From: Ostreococcus lucimarinus CCE9901
Taxonomy: Eukaryota > Chlorophyta > Mamiellophyceae > Mamiellales > Bathycoccaceae
Reading direction: 5' to 3'
NCBI RefSeq assembly: GCF_000092065.1
Contig: NC_009368.1
Coordinates: 496,001-560,000 of the forward strand
DNA: 64,000 nucleotides
The translations under genes were made by a program, and so were the position numbers. A model generated the notes under the pieces. The model searched no databases. It was not told the origin of the DNA and saw only the letters and a program-made list of their open reading frames with translations. This document shows, in pieces, positions 8,564 to 19,054 of the stretch. Numbering within the stretch: position 1 is the first letter of the stretch; each line of letters opens with the position of its first letter.

Positions 8564-9031
8564 ATGACGCGCGTCGTGCGCGGCGTGCGCCTGCGCGCCG
8601 CCTTCGTCGCGCCCGACGTCGACGCCGACGTCCTCGACGCGTCGAGCGATCTCGCGCGGCGCTTCCGGCGACGCCGCGACGCGACGCGCGACGCGCGGTC
8701 GTCGACGCCGTCGCTCTTTTCGTCGTCGACCGACGCCGACGCGCGCGCGATCGCGACGTCGAGCGACGCGCGCGACGCGCGCGACGACGACGCGGTCGAA
8801 CGCAGGGAGGCGGCGATCGCGACGACGCGGGTCTCGAACGCGTGCGATCGCGCGACGGCGGCGCTGGCGGTGGATTTAAGGATCGATCCGACGCGCGTCG
8901 GCGATTTCGCGCGCGGGTTGGAGGAGATGGCGCGGATGGGGTTCGTCGACGACGGGACGTGCGCGGGCGCGCTGGTGCGGTGCGGCATGGACGTCGCGCG
9001 CGCGGTGGAGACGGTGCTCGCGTCGCGGTGA
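8564..9031 (+). CDS. Small protein with C-terminal UBA-like domain
   Basis: This 155-aa protein is mostly Arg/Asp/Ala-rich and of low complexity. Its last 40 residues (LEEMARMGFVDDGTCAGAL, then CGMDVARAVETVL) fit the ubiquitin-associated (UBA) pattern, with MGF in the first loop and G-x-D before the third helix. UBA domains bind ubiquitin or help assemble proteasome shuttles and kinases. The rest has no recognisable domain. The gene is divergent from the ABCF gene across 138 bp and lies directly before the HECT ubiquitin ligase on the same strand; a shared ubiquitin role is only suggestive. The opposite strand is also open here, but that frame has no domain-like segment. Confidence 0.7.
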   Translation: MTRVVRGVRLRAAFVAPDVDADVLDASSDLARRFRRRRDATRDARSSTPSLFSSSTDADARAIATSSDARDARDDDAVERREAAIATTRVSNACDRATAALAVDLRIDPTRVGDFARGLEEMARMGFVDDGTCAGALVRCGMDVARAVETVLASR

Positions 9032-9185
9032 CGCGCGAACGCGGAGACGGTGACGCGCGCGCGACGATCAGGCATTCGTCATTCGTTGTAACGCACTCGT
9101 AACGAACTCGACATCGCGCGACGCGCGGGCGACGCGCGGGCGACGGCGACGGTGGACGACGACGCGGATCGACGCGCGACGGTCG

Positions 9186-12143
9186 ATGGACTTCGTCGCG
9201 CGCGCGCGGGCGAGGGAGACGCCGCGCGGAGGAGGACAGGAGGCGACGACGTCGGCGACGTCGGGAAGGGAGATTTTGCTGCGCGAGGCGAGGGACGCGA
9301 GAGACGCGCGGCGGTGGGCGCGCGAGCGCGCGAGCGCGGCGGTGCGGTGTCAACGCGCGCGTCGGAGGCACGTGGCGCGACGGGAGGCGACGCGGCGGGA
9401 GATCGAGGCGTTGGACGCGGTGATTGAGAGAATGGCGAGGGAGGCGAACGCGAACGCGAACGCGAACGCGAAGGCGACCGTCGCGTTTTTCGACGTCGCG
9501 ATCGCGATCTTGCGCAGGAGGGGAAGTTTTAAGGAAATGGGACTCGAACGTGCGTTCCGAGCGTACGCGCTGGCGCTGAAGTGGGTGGAGGGATTGCGAA
9601 TGGGATACGACGCCGGGACGCTCGAGGCGCTCGCGACGAACGCGTTGGCGACGGCGAGCGACGAAGACGCGAGGGCGCGTTTACCGGCACTCGTGGCGTG
9701 TGCGGTGAAATTCGCGTGCGGATTGTGTGATGCGGATGAAAATTTGGCGGCGCGCGTGCACGGTGCGGTGTGTGAGGCGTTGACGGTGGTGTTGGAGGCG
9801 GACGGGTTCGAGCATCGCGCCGTCGTGGCGCGAGCGCTCGCGCCGTCGGCGTTTGCGCCGTTGACGAGCGGTGGTGACGACGCGTCGTTCAGCGCGCTCG
9901 CTGTGCGTTTGCTCGGCATACCGCAGTTGCGAACAAATCTACCTGCCGATGCCGTGCGCATTCTGGAAGAGCCGAAAACGTTGACGCGCGTGCTCCGCGC
10001 GTGTTCGGCGAGACGCAATCGAGGCGCCGAGTGCGCGATTGAAAACGTTCTCGCGTTGATGTGCAAAGGCAGTAAGGGAGGCGAAAACGTTCGAGCTTTC
10101 GCGGAAGCGGATGATGATAACAGTGTCACGGCATTGCGCGCGCTCGCAGAGTTGTCCGCGAGCGCGCGAGCGCAATCAGCGAATTGGCACAGTCGACTGT
10201 CAAGCGAAAGTCGATTTCGAGCGAGCGCGACGAACGCGATGAGCGAGACGTGGTTTTTGGCGAGCTTAGTCGGCGGAAACGACGGGTGCATCGCATCGCC
10301 CGATAAAGCAGCCGAAGTGGCGTCGCTTTACGCCGAGTTGTCGCGCGCGAATAAAGATGGAGTGTATTCGGCGTGCGCTTTTTCACCTGGCTACTTGCAC
10401 TCGCTGTGGAACCATCTCGCGCGAGCGTTGTCGCTGCCAAGCAAAGTCTCAGACTCTGATCGTGCGTCGTGGGTCGCCTCGACGTTCGCGCACCGAGGCA
10501 TATTAGATTTATCACACTCCGAGCTGGAGAGATTTGGTTATTTCTGCTCGGCGTACACGTACCTTCTCGTCGTTTTGCGAGACAAGCAATTCTTTGAAGA
10601 GCAAAAGCCGTTCTCGCTGGACGAGCAGCGAGCCATAGCGGTGGCTGTGAACACTTTGATTGTTCGCTCGCATGCGTCGAATCAAGTACACTTAATCACA
10701 GAAGATATGAAGCGGTCTATAAATGCCGCGAGTGAGTTACTTCACGCGCTCACCACGCGCGATGCGCGACGCGCCTTTGCGCCGAAGGAATTGTGGCTTG
10801 CGCCGAATTCCATGGAGCTCGAGCCAGCAGTCGCCGCGTCGGCTTTGCAATCACAAATCGACGGCGGCGCGCCGACACAAATCACGGGTTTGCTGAACGA
10901 TTGTCCACATGCTTTGTCCTTCGACGAACGAGTGAAGATATTTCGTGAACTCATCAAGGCCGACAGACTCAAGGCTGGATATAGACCACAAGCCGGCGGT
11001 GCGGACGCGGCGCACGGCGATACATTTGCGCGGCCGGTGGCGCAGGTGACACTGCGACGCGAGAGCGTACTAGAGGATACGCTCACGTCAGTTTTACCTC
11101 TCGGTGCGAAAGCTCGAGGACGCATACTCGTGAAATTCGTCAACGCTGCGGGTCAAGAAGAGGCTGGCATTGACGCCGGAGGTTTATTCAAAGAGCTCCT
11201 CAGTCAAGTCACCGAACAAGGCCTCGACCCGAACCGCGGGTTGTTTCAGTCCAACGCCACTGGACTGATTTATCCGAGCCCTCGCGCAGGAGACACGCAC
11301 GAAGGGATATTGCTTCTTGAGATGATTGGAATGATGATCGGAAAGGGAATGTACGAAGGTATTTTGCAGGACATAAACATGGCACCATTCTTCGCGGCGC
11401 ACGTTTTGGGAACAGCGCGAACGATTGACGACATTCCCAGCCTTGATGAAGATCTGGCGCGATCGATCGTACAAATATTAGAATATGAAGGTGATGTCGC
11501 CGATCTGTGTTTAGACTTCACTTGCAGCGAAGAGATTTATGGCGAGCTTGTGACCAGAGAACTCGTCGCCGGCGGGAGAGACGTTGAAGTGACGGCGGCG
11601 AACAAATTATTCTACGTCTTCTCACTAGCAGATTACCACTTGAATCGACGCATTGCGACGCCAATGCTCGCTTTCATGCGAGGTCTAACGAAAATCATCA
11701 ATCAACGCTGGCTCAGGCTGTTCAATGTGACAGAGTTGAGTCTACTTCTCAGCGGCGGTGAATCCGCGATAGACGTCGACGATTGGGAGCTCCACACAAG
11801 ATACTCGGGTGGATATTCGTCCTCGAGCGCGACGGTGCGCAACTTTTGGCGCGTGATGCGAAAATTTACCCCAAAACAGCGCCAAGACGTCTTAAAATTC
11901 GTTACGTCGTCACCAAGACCACCGCTCCAAGGATTCAAGCACCTCAATCCGCCCTTTGTCATTCACAAAGTTCGCTGTGAGGCTTCGATGTTCGCCTACT
12001 TCGGCGCTACCGACGTGCGTCGCCTTCCCAGCGCCAGCACGTGTTTCAATATGCTCAAGCTTCCAAATTACCGCCGCGCGTCGACGCTGGAAAAATCCGT
12101 GTCGTACGCCTCGCAATCTCGAGCCGGTTTCGAGCTTAGTTAA
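9186..12143 (+). CDS. HECT-type E3 ubiquitin ligase (UBE3B/UBE3C/UPL7-like)
   Basis: HECT ligases accept ubiquitin from an E2 on a catalytic cysteine and pass it to substrates. The 985-aa product ends in a full HECT domain covering about residues 620-985. It includes KARGRILVKFVNAAGQEEAG, the block QSNATGLIYPSPRAG and the catalytic loop LPSASTCFNMLKLP with Cys953, followed by about 30 residues ending in FELS. Near the N-terminus a basic, IQ-like helix (ASAAVRCQRARRRHVAR) matches the layout of the UBE3B/UBE3C and plant UPL6/UPL7 groups, which carry a single IQ motif. The middle is helical and poorly conserved. A GCGAAC hexamer repeat encodes an Ala-Asn run near residue 90. Substrate is unknown. 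Confidence 0.93.
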   Translation: MDFVARARARETPRGGGQEATTSATSGREILLREARDARDARRWARERASAAVRCQRARRRHVARREATRREIEALDAVIERMAREANANANANAKATVAFFDVAIAILRRRGSFKEMGLERAFRAYALALKWVEGLRMGYDAGTLEALATNALATASDEDARARLPALVACAVKFACGLCDADENLAARVHGAVCEALTVVLEADGFEHRAVVARALAPSAFAPLTSGGDDASFSALAVRLLGIPQLRTNLPADAVRILEEPKTLTRVLRACSARRNRGAECAIENVLALMCKGSKGGENVRAFAEADDDNSVTALRALAELSASARAQSANWHSRLSSESRFRASATNAMSETWFLASLVGGNDGCIASPDKAAEVASLYAELSRANKDGVYSACAFSPGYLHSLWNHLARALSLPSKVSDSDRASWVASTFAHRGILDLSHSELERFGYFCSAYTYLLVVLRDKQFFEEQKPFSLDEQRAIAVAVNTLIVRSHASNQVHLITEDMKRSINAASELLHALTTRDARRAFAPKELWLAPNSMELEPAVAASALQSQIDGGAPTQITGLLNDCPHALSFDERVKIFRELIKADRLKAGYRPQAGGADAAHGDTFARPVAQVTLRRESVLEDTLTSVLPLGAKARGRILVKFVNAAGQEEAGIDAGGLFKELLSQVTEQGLDPNRGLFQSNATGLIYPSPRAGDTHEGILLLEMIGMMIGKGMYEGILQDINMAPFFAAHVLGTARTIDDIPSLDEDLARSIVQILEYEGDVADLCLDFTCSEEIYGELVTRELVAGGRDVEVTAANKLFYVFSLADYHLNRRIATPMLAFMRGLTKIINQRWLRLFNVTELSLLLSGGESAIDVDDWELHTRYSGGYSSSSATVRNFWRVMRKFTPKQRQDVLKFVTSSPRPPLQGFKHLNPPFVIHKVRCEASMFAYFGATDVRRLPSASTCFNMLKLPNYRRASTLEKSVSYASQSRAGFELS
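9444..9473. repeat. Hexanucleotide (GCGAAC)n tract within the HECT gene
   Basis: Four exact GCGAAC units and a degenerate fifth encode alternating Ala-Asn residues in the N-terminal part of the HECT ligase. Being in frame and a multiple of three, length changes would be tolerated by the reading frame. Confidence 0.85.
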
Positions 12144-12205
12144 ACGTAGCCGCTTGTAGCAAGCTCGAGCGCACGAGCCAAACCACACACATCGCCGCTC
12201 GCGCG

Positions 12206-12535
12206 ATGCCCAAACGCCGCGGTAAATCCGGTCGTAAACACGACGGTCCGACGCTCCCCGGCGTGCTGTTCCGCCAGCTCGACGGTTTCGACGACGGCGG
12301 CACCGACGGTGTCCCGACCAAAAAGCGCACCGACCCGAAACTCGACCGAAAGGCGCGCCGAAACGCCGCCAAGGCGGAAGCGGCGAAGAAACGCCAGGCG
12401 AGCGCGAAGTGGAAGGCTGACGGCGCGGCGCGGCGCCGAGAATCGCGGCAGACGAGCGACGACAAACGCACGGTGGCGACGAACGCGCACGCCGGCGGCG
12501 GCTCGAAGATTTCCGTCGACGACGACGATGGACGC

Positions 12536-12572
<37 letters not shown>

Positions 12573-14617
12573 AAAGAGATAGAGCTGAAAAGAAACGTGC
12601 GGTCAATACGTCGGAGGCCGCGGTGAAGCGGGTCAAGACGGTGAAGGAGTCGAAGACGACCATGCGCGCTTCGATGCGAGAGGCGTATGAGCGGGACGAG
12701 GCGAACGCGAGACGGTTGGAGAAGAAGCTGAAGGGAAGGAAAGGACCGGACGATGGGTTGGATTCTTTGTTCGAGGGATTGCCCGGTATGGACTTTTTGG
12801 AGGAGGAATACGGCGAGGATGATGAAGAGGCAGAGGGGAGCGAAGACGATGAAGAGGGCGAGGACGACGAGAGCGATGAGAGCGATGAGAGCGATGACGA
12901 AGAGGAAGAAGAGAGCGGAGACGAAGATTTGGGCGACGAGGACGCTGAAAACGAGATACAAGGGCATGAAACAAAAATGTCTGATCCGACGGCGAACACG
13001 GGGAAGTATATACCGCCGGCACAACGTGCATTGATGGCGGCCGCCGCGGGGAAATCGCCCGGCTTTGAGCAGTGCGCGAGGCAAATCAGAGGTTTGATGA
13101 ATAGAATGGGCGAGGCGAACGTGGCCGGCATCGTCAACGATGTCTCAGATTTAGCGCAAAAGTATCCTCGCTTGGAAGTGTGCGACGCAGCGACGAAAGA
13201 AATCATGGTTGCCCTCACCGAGGGGCCTCGCGCGAGCGACCAATACTCCGCCGCCATCGCGGGCTTCGTCGCCGGCATTGCGGGCTCCATCGGGCCTGAA
13301 GCTGGCGCGCGCTTCGGCTCGGCCATTTGCGTAAGATTAGAACAAGAGCAAATGGATGGAAAGGCGAGATCATGTAGCAACATAGTGAACGTTCTCGCGA
13401 GATTGTACACGTGCGGGCTGTTTCCGTCGGCGTGTTGTTACGGTTTTCTAGTCACCTTGGCCAAGAGTTTGAGTGAGCTCGACTCTACGCTCATGCTCAC
13501 CTTGCTTCGCATCGCAGGGAACCGCTTGCGTTCAGAAGATCCAGTGGGGATGAAAGAGTTCATCTTGGCTTTGCAAGCACGCGTGGCTGAGTTACAGAAG
13601 GAGCGCGGCGACGGCGAAGACGGCGGCCAACTCTCAAAGCGCGCACGCTTGATGCTCGAGATGGTCATCGATTTGAAAAACAACAAGAAGCGAGACAGCG
13701 CACAAGATGTCGGTAAAGATCAGTGGGGCTTCCCTGTCGCGCTCAGCAAGTGGTTGCGGGGGACAAACGTGGGCGAGGCTACCGTGGCGCTTCGCGCATT
13801 GACGTACGAAAAGCTCATCAAAACTGAGAGTCAGAAAGGCCAGTGGTGGTTACCCGACGCCGCAGGAACTGCAGAGTGGTTCGCGGCGCGTGCAGCGCAA
13901 GGTGCGATCACCGAACAAGCTGGGAAGACACGCGAGGGTGGTGAGTTGCTTCAACTTGCGAAGAAGATGCGAATGAACACAGAAACGCGTCGAGCCATTT
14001 TTTGCGTCGTCATGGGCGCAGATGATTTTGCCGATGCTCTCGAGCGTTTACTGCGCTTACCACTCGCTGACAAGCAAGATCGTGAAATTCCTCGCGTTCT
14101 GCTCGAGTGCTGTCTTCAAGAAAAGGCGTACAATCCGTACTACGAGGTTCTCGCCAGCAAATTGTGCGAGCGTCAGCGCTCGCATCGGCTGACGTTTCAG
14201 CTCTGCATTTGGGATCAGCTCAAAGAGATCGACGATCCGTCATCTTCGGTCAGACGCATATCGAACATGGCGCGATTTTTTGCCGGATTGGTGCTTTCAG
14301 GTGCGCTCGCACCGACTGCGCTCAAGGCTTTGGAATTCGGCGTCGACATCGCGCCGCGCGTCGCGCTCCATCACAAGCTCTTCCTCCAAACTGTCCTAGA
14401 CGATCGCTCGCGAACGTCTGCCGCAGATAGCCTCTTCCAAAGGATTGCTGTCCACCCAGAACTCATGTCCGCCAAGGCTGGCTTCTTACGACTTCTTCGT
14501 GATCCTGCGTCGCTGGCCGCCGTCGCCGTCGGCGGCTCGAGCGATCCTAAAGCCGCCGCCAAGCGGCTCGCTGCGCGCGCCGGTGCGGCGCGCAACCTCC
14601 TCGGTGGCGTCTCGTGA
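12206..14617 (+). CDS. NOM1: Nucleolar MIF4G/MA3 protein NOM1 (yeast Sgd1-like)
   Basis: NOM1/Sgd1 is a nucleolar factor for 18S rRNA processing and 40S subunit assembly. The 803-aa product starts with a Lys/Arg-rich segment (MPKRRGKSGRKHDG, then LPGVLFRQLDGF) and continues through an acidic, Asp/Glu/Ser-rich stretch near residues 205-255. The family hallmark GKYIPPAQR precedes a MIF4G-type helical domain (residues about 285-490), and an MA3-type domain follows in the C-terminal third (ETRRAIFCVVMGADDFADALERLLRLPL). A (GAC)n run at about 12538-12571 encodes Thr repeats. The gene starts 62 bp after the HECT gene on the same strand, and an organellar ribosomal protein gene follows. Confidence 0.9.
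12538..12571. repeat. Trinucleotide (GAC)n run inside NOM1
   Basis: About eleven GAC units, read as ACG codons, encode a poly-Thr stretch in the low-complexity N-terminal part of NOM1. Confidence 0.85.
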
Positions 14618-14764
14618 TGATAGCACTATTTAGTAATTCACATTCCTAGCGAAATATACACATCCTCGGCGAATGCATCGGCACCGAAGTCGTCCGAATC
14701 CGTCGCGACGGCGCGACTTCGATGCTAACCCTCGTCGCTCGACCACTCTGGCGCTCGCGCGACG

Positions 14765-15772
14765 ATGTCGTCGTCGTCCGTCGCGACTCGATGCGCGCGC
14801 CTCGCACGAGCGATGGTCACGCCGCTCATCGAACGCCCCGCGCGCGCGCTATCGTCCTCGTGCGCGCACGCCGACGCGGCGGCGCGCGACGTCGCGACGA
14901 TCGCCGGCGGCTCGACCGCGAGTTCGACCGCGAATCCAGCGCGCGCACGACGCGAACGCGCGAGCGGCGCGCGCGCGAGCGCGACTGGGATGTTTGTGCG
15001 CGAGTACGCGGCGCGTGGGCGGACGTTCGCGTCGACGTCGGGGTCGGGAGACGAGGGCGAAGGCGCCGAAGGCGACGCGAGTGAAGCCGCCGCGAGCGAA
15101 AGCGTGACGGAGGAGAAAACGATGACCACGGAGAGCGCTGAGGATGGTGGGTGGGTGTTCGGGATAAAAAACCAGCGAAGACCGACCAGGAGGGATAAAG
15201 GGTCGTACGATGGATTCTTGACGGAGATGGATTCGTATCCCACGCGTCACGACGTTCGGGACGTGTACAACGCTCGAGAGTGGGTGGAGGCGAGTCTGGA
15301 AGAGAGCTGCGCGCGAGCGGAGGAACTCATCGATAAGATGATGCGTGGTGTGAGAGAGGGCGAAGAGTTGGCGGCGAAGTACGCCGATGTGTTCCCGAAG
15401 ACGCTCGGTGAAGAAGTCGATCCGGAAGCGGTGTTGACGTGGACGAGCGAATTCATCATGGAGCCGGGAGACGAGCAGGAGCACCCGCTCAACTGGAAGG
15501 TTTCGATGGAAGTGAACCTGAGCGAGTTACAGCGCGTCACTGGTTTAAGCGATGAGGCTATCGAGTACATCAAGCTGTTGGTGGACAAGAGGTACAACGC
15601 GAAGCAAGACGTATTGCGGATTGTGTGCCGAAGAAACGCCAATCGCGAGCACAACAGACAGTGGTGCTTAAAGGTGCTGTACGATTTAATTCAAGAAGGC
15701 AATAGAGAGTACCCTAGCGACTCTTATCAGTTTACTGGGAATTTAGGAGGCGACAACGCGGGCGAGGCGTAA
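14765..15772 (+). CDS. MRPS35: Mitochondrial small-subunit ribosomal protein mS35 (MRP-S28 domain)
   Basis: mS35 is a mitochondria-specific protein of the small mitoribosomal subunit. The 335-aa product has an Ala/Arg/Ser-rich presequence and an acidic linker. The conserved MRP-S28 domain follows toward the C-terminus: WKVSMEVNLSELQRVTGLS, YIKLLVDKRYNAKQDVLRI and NREHNRQWCLKVLYDLI. That segment is the family's signature. ATG 14765 is the first ATG of this frame and gives a credible targeting sequence. Assignment rests on remembered family motifs, not a search. Confidence 0.82.
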   Translation: MSSSSVATRCARLARAMVTPLIERPARALSSSCAHADAAARDVATIAGGSTASSTANPARARRERASGARASATGMFVREYAARGRTFASTSGSGDEGEGAEGDASEAAASESVTEEKTMTTESAEDGGWVFGIKNQRRPTRRDKGSYDGFLTEMDSYPTRHDVRDVYNAREWVEASLEESCARAEELIDKMMRGVREGEELAAKYADVFPKTLGEEVDPEAVLTWTSEFIMEPGDEQEHPLNWKVSMEVNLSELQRVTGLSDEAIEYIKLLVDKRYNAKQDVLRIVCRRNANREHNRQWCLKVLYDLIQEGNREYPSDSYQFTGNLGGDNAGEA

Positions 15773-15891
15773 ACTCACTTTTATTAATATCATCGGAGCG
15801 CCGATTTTAGAAAATAATTCTTGGTTTGTTTTATTGACACCGTACACTTGTTCGCGATCTACCCGACCAGCGAATGAATGAATGGAAGCGT

Positions 15892-17490
15892 TTACTTCTT
15901 CGATTCATCCGCATACTTGCCCTTCATGACCCCGTACAAGCCCGCACCGACGATGGCGATGGCGGAACCGACCAGCGTTTGCGTGGAAATCTTGTTTCCG
16001 AATGCGAGAATGCTGAAACCGATGACGAAGATGCGCTTACCAACGTTACCGACGGCGTGAGTCACCGGAGCAACCTTGCCGAGCGCTTGGTAGGCGACTT
16101 GGTTGTACATGTGGTAGTAGAAACCAACAGAGGCGAGCGCCATGAGGAATTCCGTTTTACCCTTGACGGCGATGGCTTTGCTGATGCCCGCCGAGAGCGT
16201 CGGGCCTTCAAAGTAGACGGCGAACGGCAAGCAGAAGAGCAAGGCGACGATGGTGACCCAGTTGTACAGGTTAAGCGGAGACATCTTGCTCATGAGCTTC
16301 TTGCTGAAGATGGCGCGCGCAGAGAACGCGATGTTGGAGCTCATGGCCGTCAAGAAGCCCAACCACGTGAAGGAAAGCTCGGTGGCGCTCGCGATGGCGA
16401 CGCCGGCGATGACGGGAAGCAAGGACAAGTACACCGGAAGCGGGTACACGGTACCTGCGACCAAGTACGAGCCAATGGACGTGAACACCGGTTCGAGCGT
16501 CTTAACGGTGTGCGTGAACGACACCGCCACCGCCGCGAACGAGACATTTGTCAAGCAGTGCCCGAACGCGTGCAAAAACGCCGGCAACGACAGCGCCTTC
16601 AAAAACTCCTTGTCGGGTTGTTCGTACTCGACCAACTTGGTACCCCAAGAAGAACGCCATGATGAACAACCCGACGATCAAGTGCACGCAAGACACGAAC
16701 CACGGGTACGGGAAGTAGTTGTAGATCGTCTTGTTGATGATGTTAAACTGCACGTTTAAAAAGTACCACGCCGCGAAGTAAAACACGGTTTCGAGCTGCG
16801 GGTACTTTTCCTTGATCTCCGCCAGCGGTCCACTGTTCGCTCGAACGACGCGCGATTCGATCCGTCAGTCTTAGTCTTCGTCTCGCGTCCACCTCCCGTC
16901 GCCACCTTCCATCGCGTCGAAACACCCGATCGTTCCGGCGCGCGCGCGCGACCGCCCCCTGGAAAAACCTAACGCAGGCCCCGCGGTCGAGGGCGATCCT
17001 GGACACCCGATTCTCGACCCCCCCCCCGCGTCCCACGCGCGCGCGGGCGCGCGTCCGCGCGCGCCGCGCGCGCCGTTTCGCGCGCGACGCCTCCGTCGCC
17101 CCCCCCGTTCGCGCTCGAATCCACCGTCCCGTCCCGCCCTCGCCGCGCGCGCGCGTCAACTCAAACCATCCGACGCGACGAAAGCGGTTGCCGTCGCGCC
17201 ATCGCCTCCGCGCGCCTCGCGCCTCGCGCGCGCGCTCGTTCGACGCACCTCGCGCTCGCGGCGGTCGTGATAATATCCCCACGTTTTTTCCCATCGCGCG
17301 TCGCGCGCGTCGCGCGTCGCGCGAGCGTCGCCGACGTCGCGAGCGCGACGCGCGAAACCTCGCGCGCGCGCGTCGCGCGCGGCGTCGCGAGCGCGCGCGG
17401 CGTCGCGCGCGGCGCGCGGCGCGTCGCCGGGCGCGCCGCGATCGCGGGGCGCGTCGTCGCGACGGTCGCCACGGTCGCCACGGTCATCAT
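15892..17490 (-). pseudogene. TPT: Triose-phosphate/phosphate translocator gene interrupted by a one-base frameshift
   Basis: Triose-phosphate translocators sit in the plastid inner envelope and exchange triose phosphates for inorganic phosphate. Proposed exon 1 (17490-17283) encodes a Thr/Ala/Arg-rich transit peptide starting MMTVATVATVATTRP. A 443-nt intron runs 17282-16840 (GTGGGG donor, branch CTGAC at 16868-16864, CGAG acceptor). Exon 2 (16839-15892) encodes the transporter: [40 protein letters not shown] and [18 protein letters not shown], ending KGKYADESKK. The frame breaks at about 16647-16648: one extra A on the plus strand separates VGLFIMAFF from [11 protein letters not shown]. Removing that base from the count makes the two exons sum to an exact multiple of three. 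The rest is intact and well conserved, so a sequencing or assembly error is as likely as a true lesion. The exon 1 assignment is less certain than exon 2. Confidence 0.8.
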
Positions 17491-17707
17491 CGCGCGCGTG
17501 TCGTCGAGCGGTCGCGCGCGGCGTCGTCTGCCGCGCAATGCGACGCGCGAGGGTCGTTGCGCGTCGAAAAAAAAGCGCGCGCGAACTGTTTGCCCATAGC
17601 GGCGCTTTTTTTTCGTTCCGTGTTTACGCGCAGTCTCGTTTTTCGTACCGGTCGCGACCGGATGGATGGATGGATGGCGACGCGCGACGGTTGGCGACGC
17701 GCGACGG

Positions 17708-17844
17708 ATGGCGACGCGCGTTTGCTCGACGACGACGACGACGACCGCGCGGACGCCGTCGACGACGTCGTTCGTCGTCGCGCGGCGTCTGAGGGCGCGA
17801 CGACACCGGGGACGGGTTCGCGCGACGGCGGCGACGAAGGATGA

Positions 17845-17878
<34 letters not shown>

Positions 17879-19012
17879 ACGGCGACGGCGCGCAAGCGTC
17901 GGTACGTCAACGTGACGGGATTCCCGTTCCCGCTCACGCCGGTGCTGCGAAGGAAGACGACGATGGAGACGATCGTTCCGGGACGGGTGTGGGCGCTGGA
18001 GCAAGAGCAAGGGATCGGATTCGGGCTGGGGGTGACGACGAACGTGCGGATGACGGTGGTGAGAATGCGCGACGGCGCGCTGTGGGTGCACGACCCGATC
18101 GCGCCGACGGAGGAGTGCGTGGAGTTGTTGGCGAAGATCGGGGGAGAGGTGAAGTATTGCTGCTTGTCGACGACGCAGTACGAACATAAAATATTCGCGC
18201 CGGCGTTCACGCGCGCGTTTCCAAAGTGCGAGCTGTGGATCGCGCCGGGGCAGTTTTCGTTTCCTCTGCCGCTGCCGAACGCGTTTTTGGGATTGTTTCC
18301 GAAAGGTACGCTCGGTGACTCGCGTAATCCGCCGCCGTGGAGCGATGAGATCGAAAGCGAGCTTTTGTATCTACCGCCGTTGTTTTGGCACAATTACACG
18401 TACTGCGAGTGCGCGTTTTATCATAAAGATACGTCGTCGCTTTTAGTCACCGACGCGGCGGTGTACGTGGGAGAGAACGCGCCAGGAATCATCCCAGAGG
18501 ATGACTTGGAGAGTCTGGGGAGCGACGACTGCTTCACCATTCGTTTGCTGAAACTGGGGAATTATCGCGGCGGACGAAACATCGCGTCGCCTCAAATTCC
18601 GGCGAGTCAGCGCGAAGCGCGCGTGTCGAACGGATGGATGCGCATGGCGCTGTTTTCGTTGTTCATCGCCCCGGACGCGAAGAATATCTTAAACCCCGAA
18701 CGGAGCTTTCGCGGCATGGCGGGGAAATTCGTCGTGTCCCCGATCGTATTCAACGTCGTGTTTCAATTTTACCGCGAGGAAGTCGCGGCGTGGGCCGAAA
18801 AAGTCAGTCGCTGGAACGCAGAGCGCGTGATCGCCTCGCACTTCCCCGTTCCGGAGTCCGCCAGCAGTGCTGACTTTTTGCGAGCCTTTGATTTCGCAAA
18901 GTCACCGGACGCGATTCCTGCGGAATACGTCGATGCGGAAAACGACCTCGCGTCCTTGAATCTCGTCGTTCGCATCTTGGCCGCCATCAACGCGGTGCCG
19001 CGCATAGAATGA
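17708..19012 (+). CDS. DUF4336 plastid protein
   Basis: This is a DUF4336 protein, a family of unknown biochemical function found in photosynthetic eukaryotes and bacteria. The leader from ATG 17708 (MATRVCSTTTTTTARTPSTT...) looks like a plastid transit peptide, with a likely processing region at RVRATAATK followed by an Asp run coded by (GAC)n. The conserved body includes TNVRMTVVRMRDGALWVHDP, CLSTTQYEHKIFAPAFTRAF and FHKDTSSLLVTDA-like segments (here FYHKDTSSLLVTDA). The alternating hydrophobic/Asp/His pattern recalls a metallo-beta-lactamase-like fold, which is inference. An in-frame ATG also exists at 17666. The promoter is shared with the divergent translocator gene. Confidence 0.82.
17846..17875. 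repeat. Trinucleotide (GAC)n run inside the DUF4336 gene
   Basis: About ten GAC units encode the poly-Asp run just after the predicted transit-peptide junction. Confidence 0.85.
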
Positions 19013-19054
19013 AGAATATTTGTAAATTACACAATAGAGCATAGGTAGCATCAT

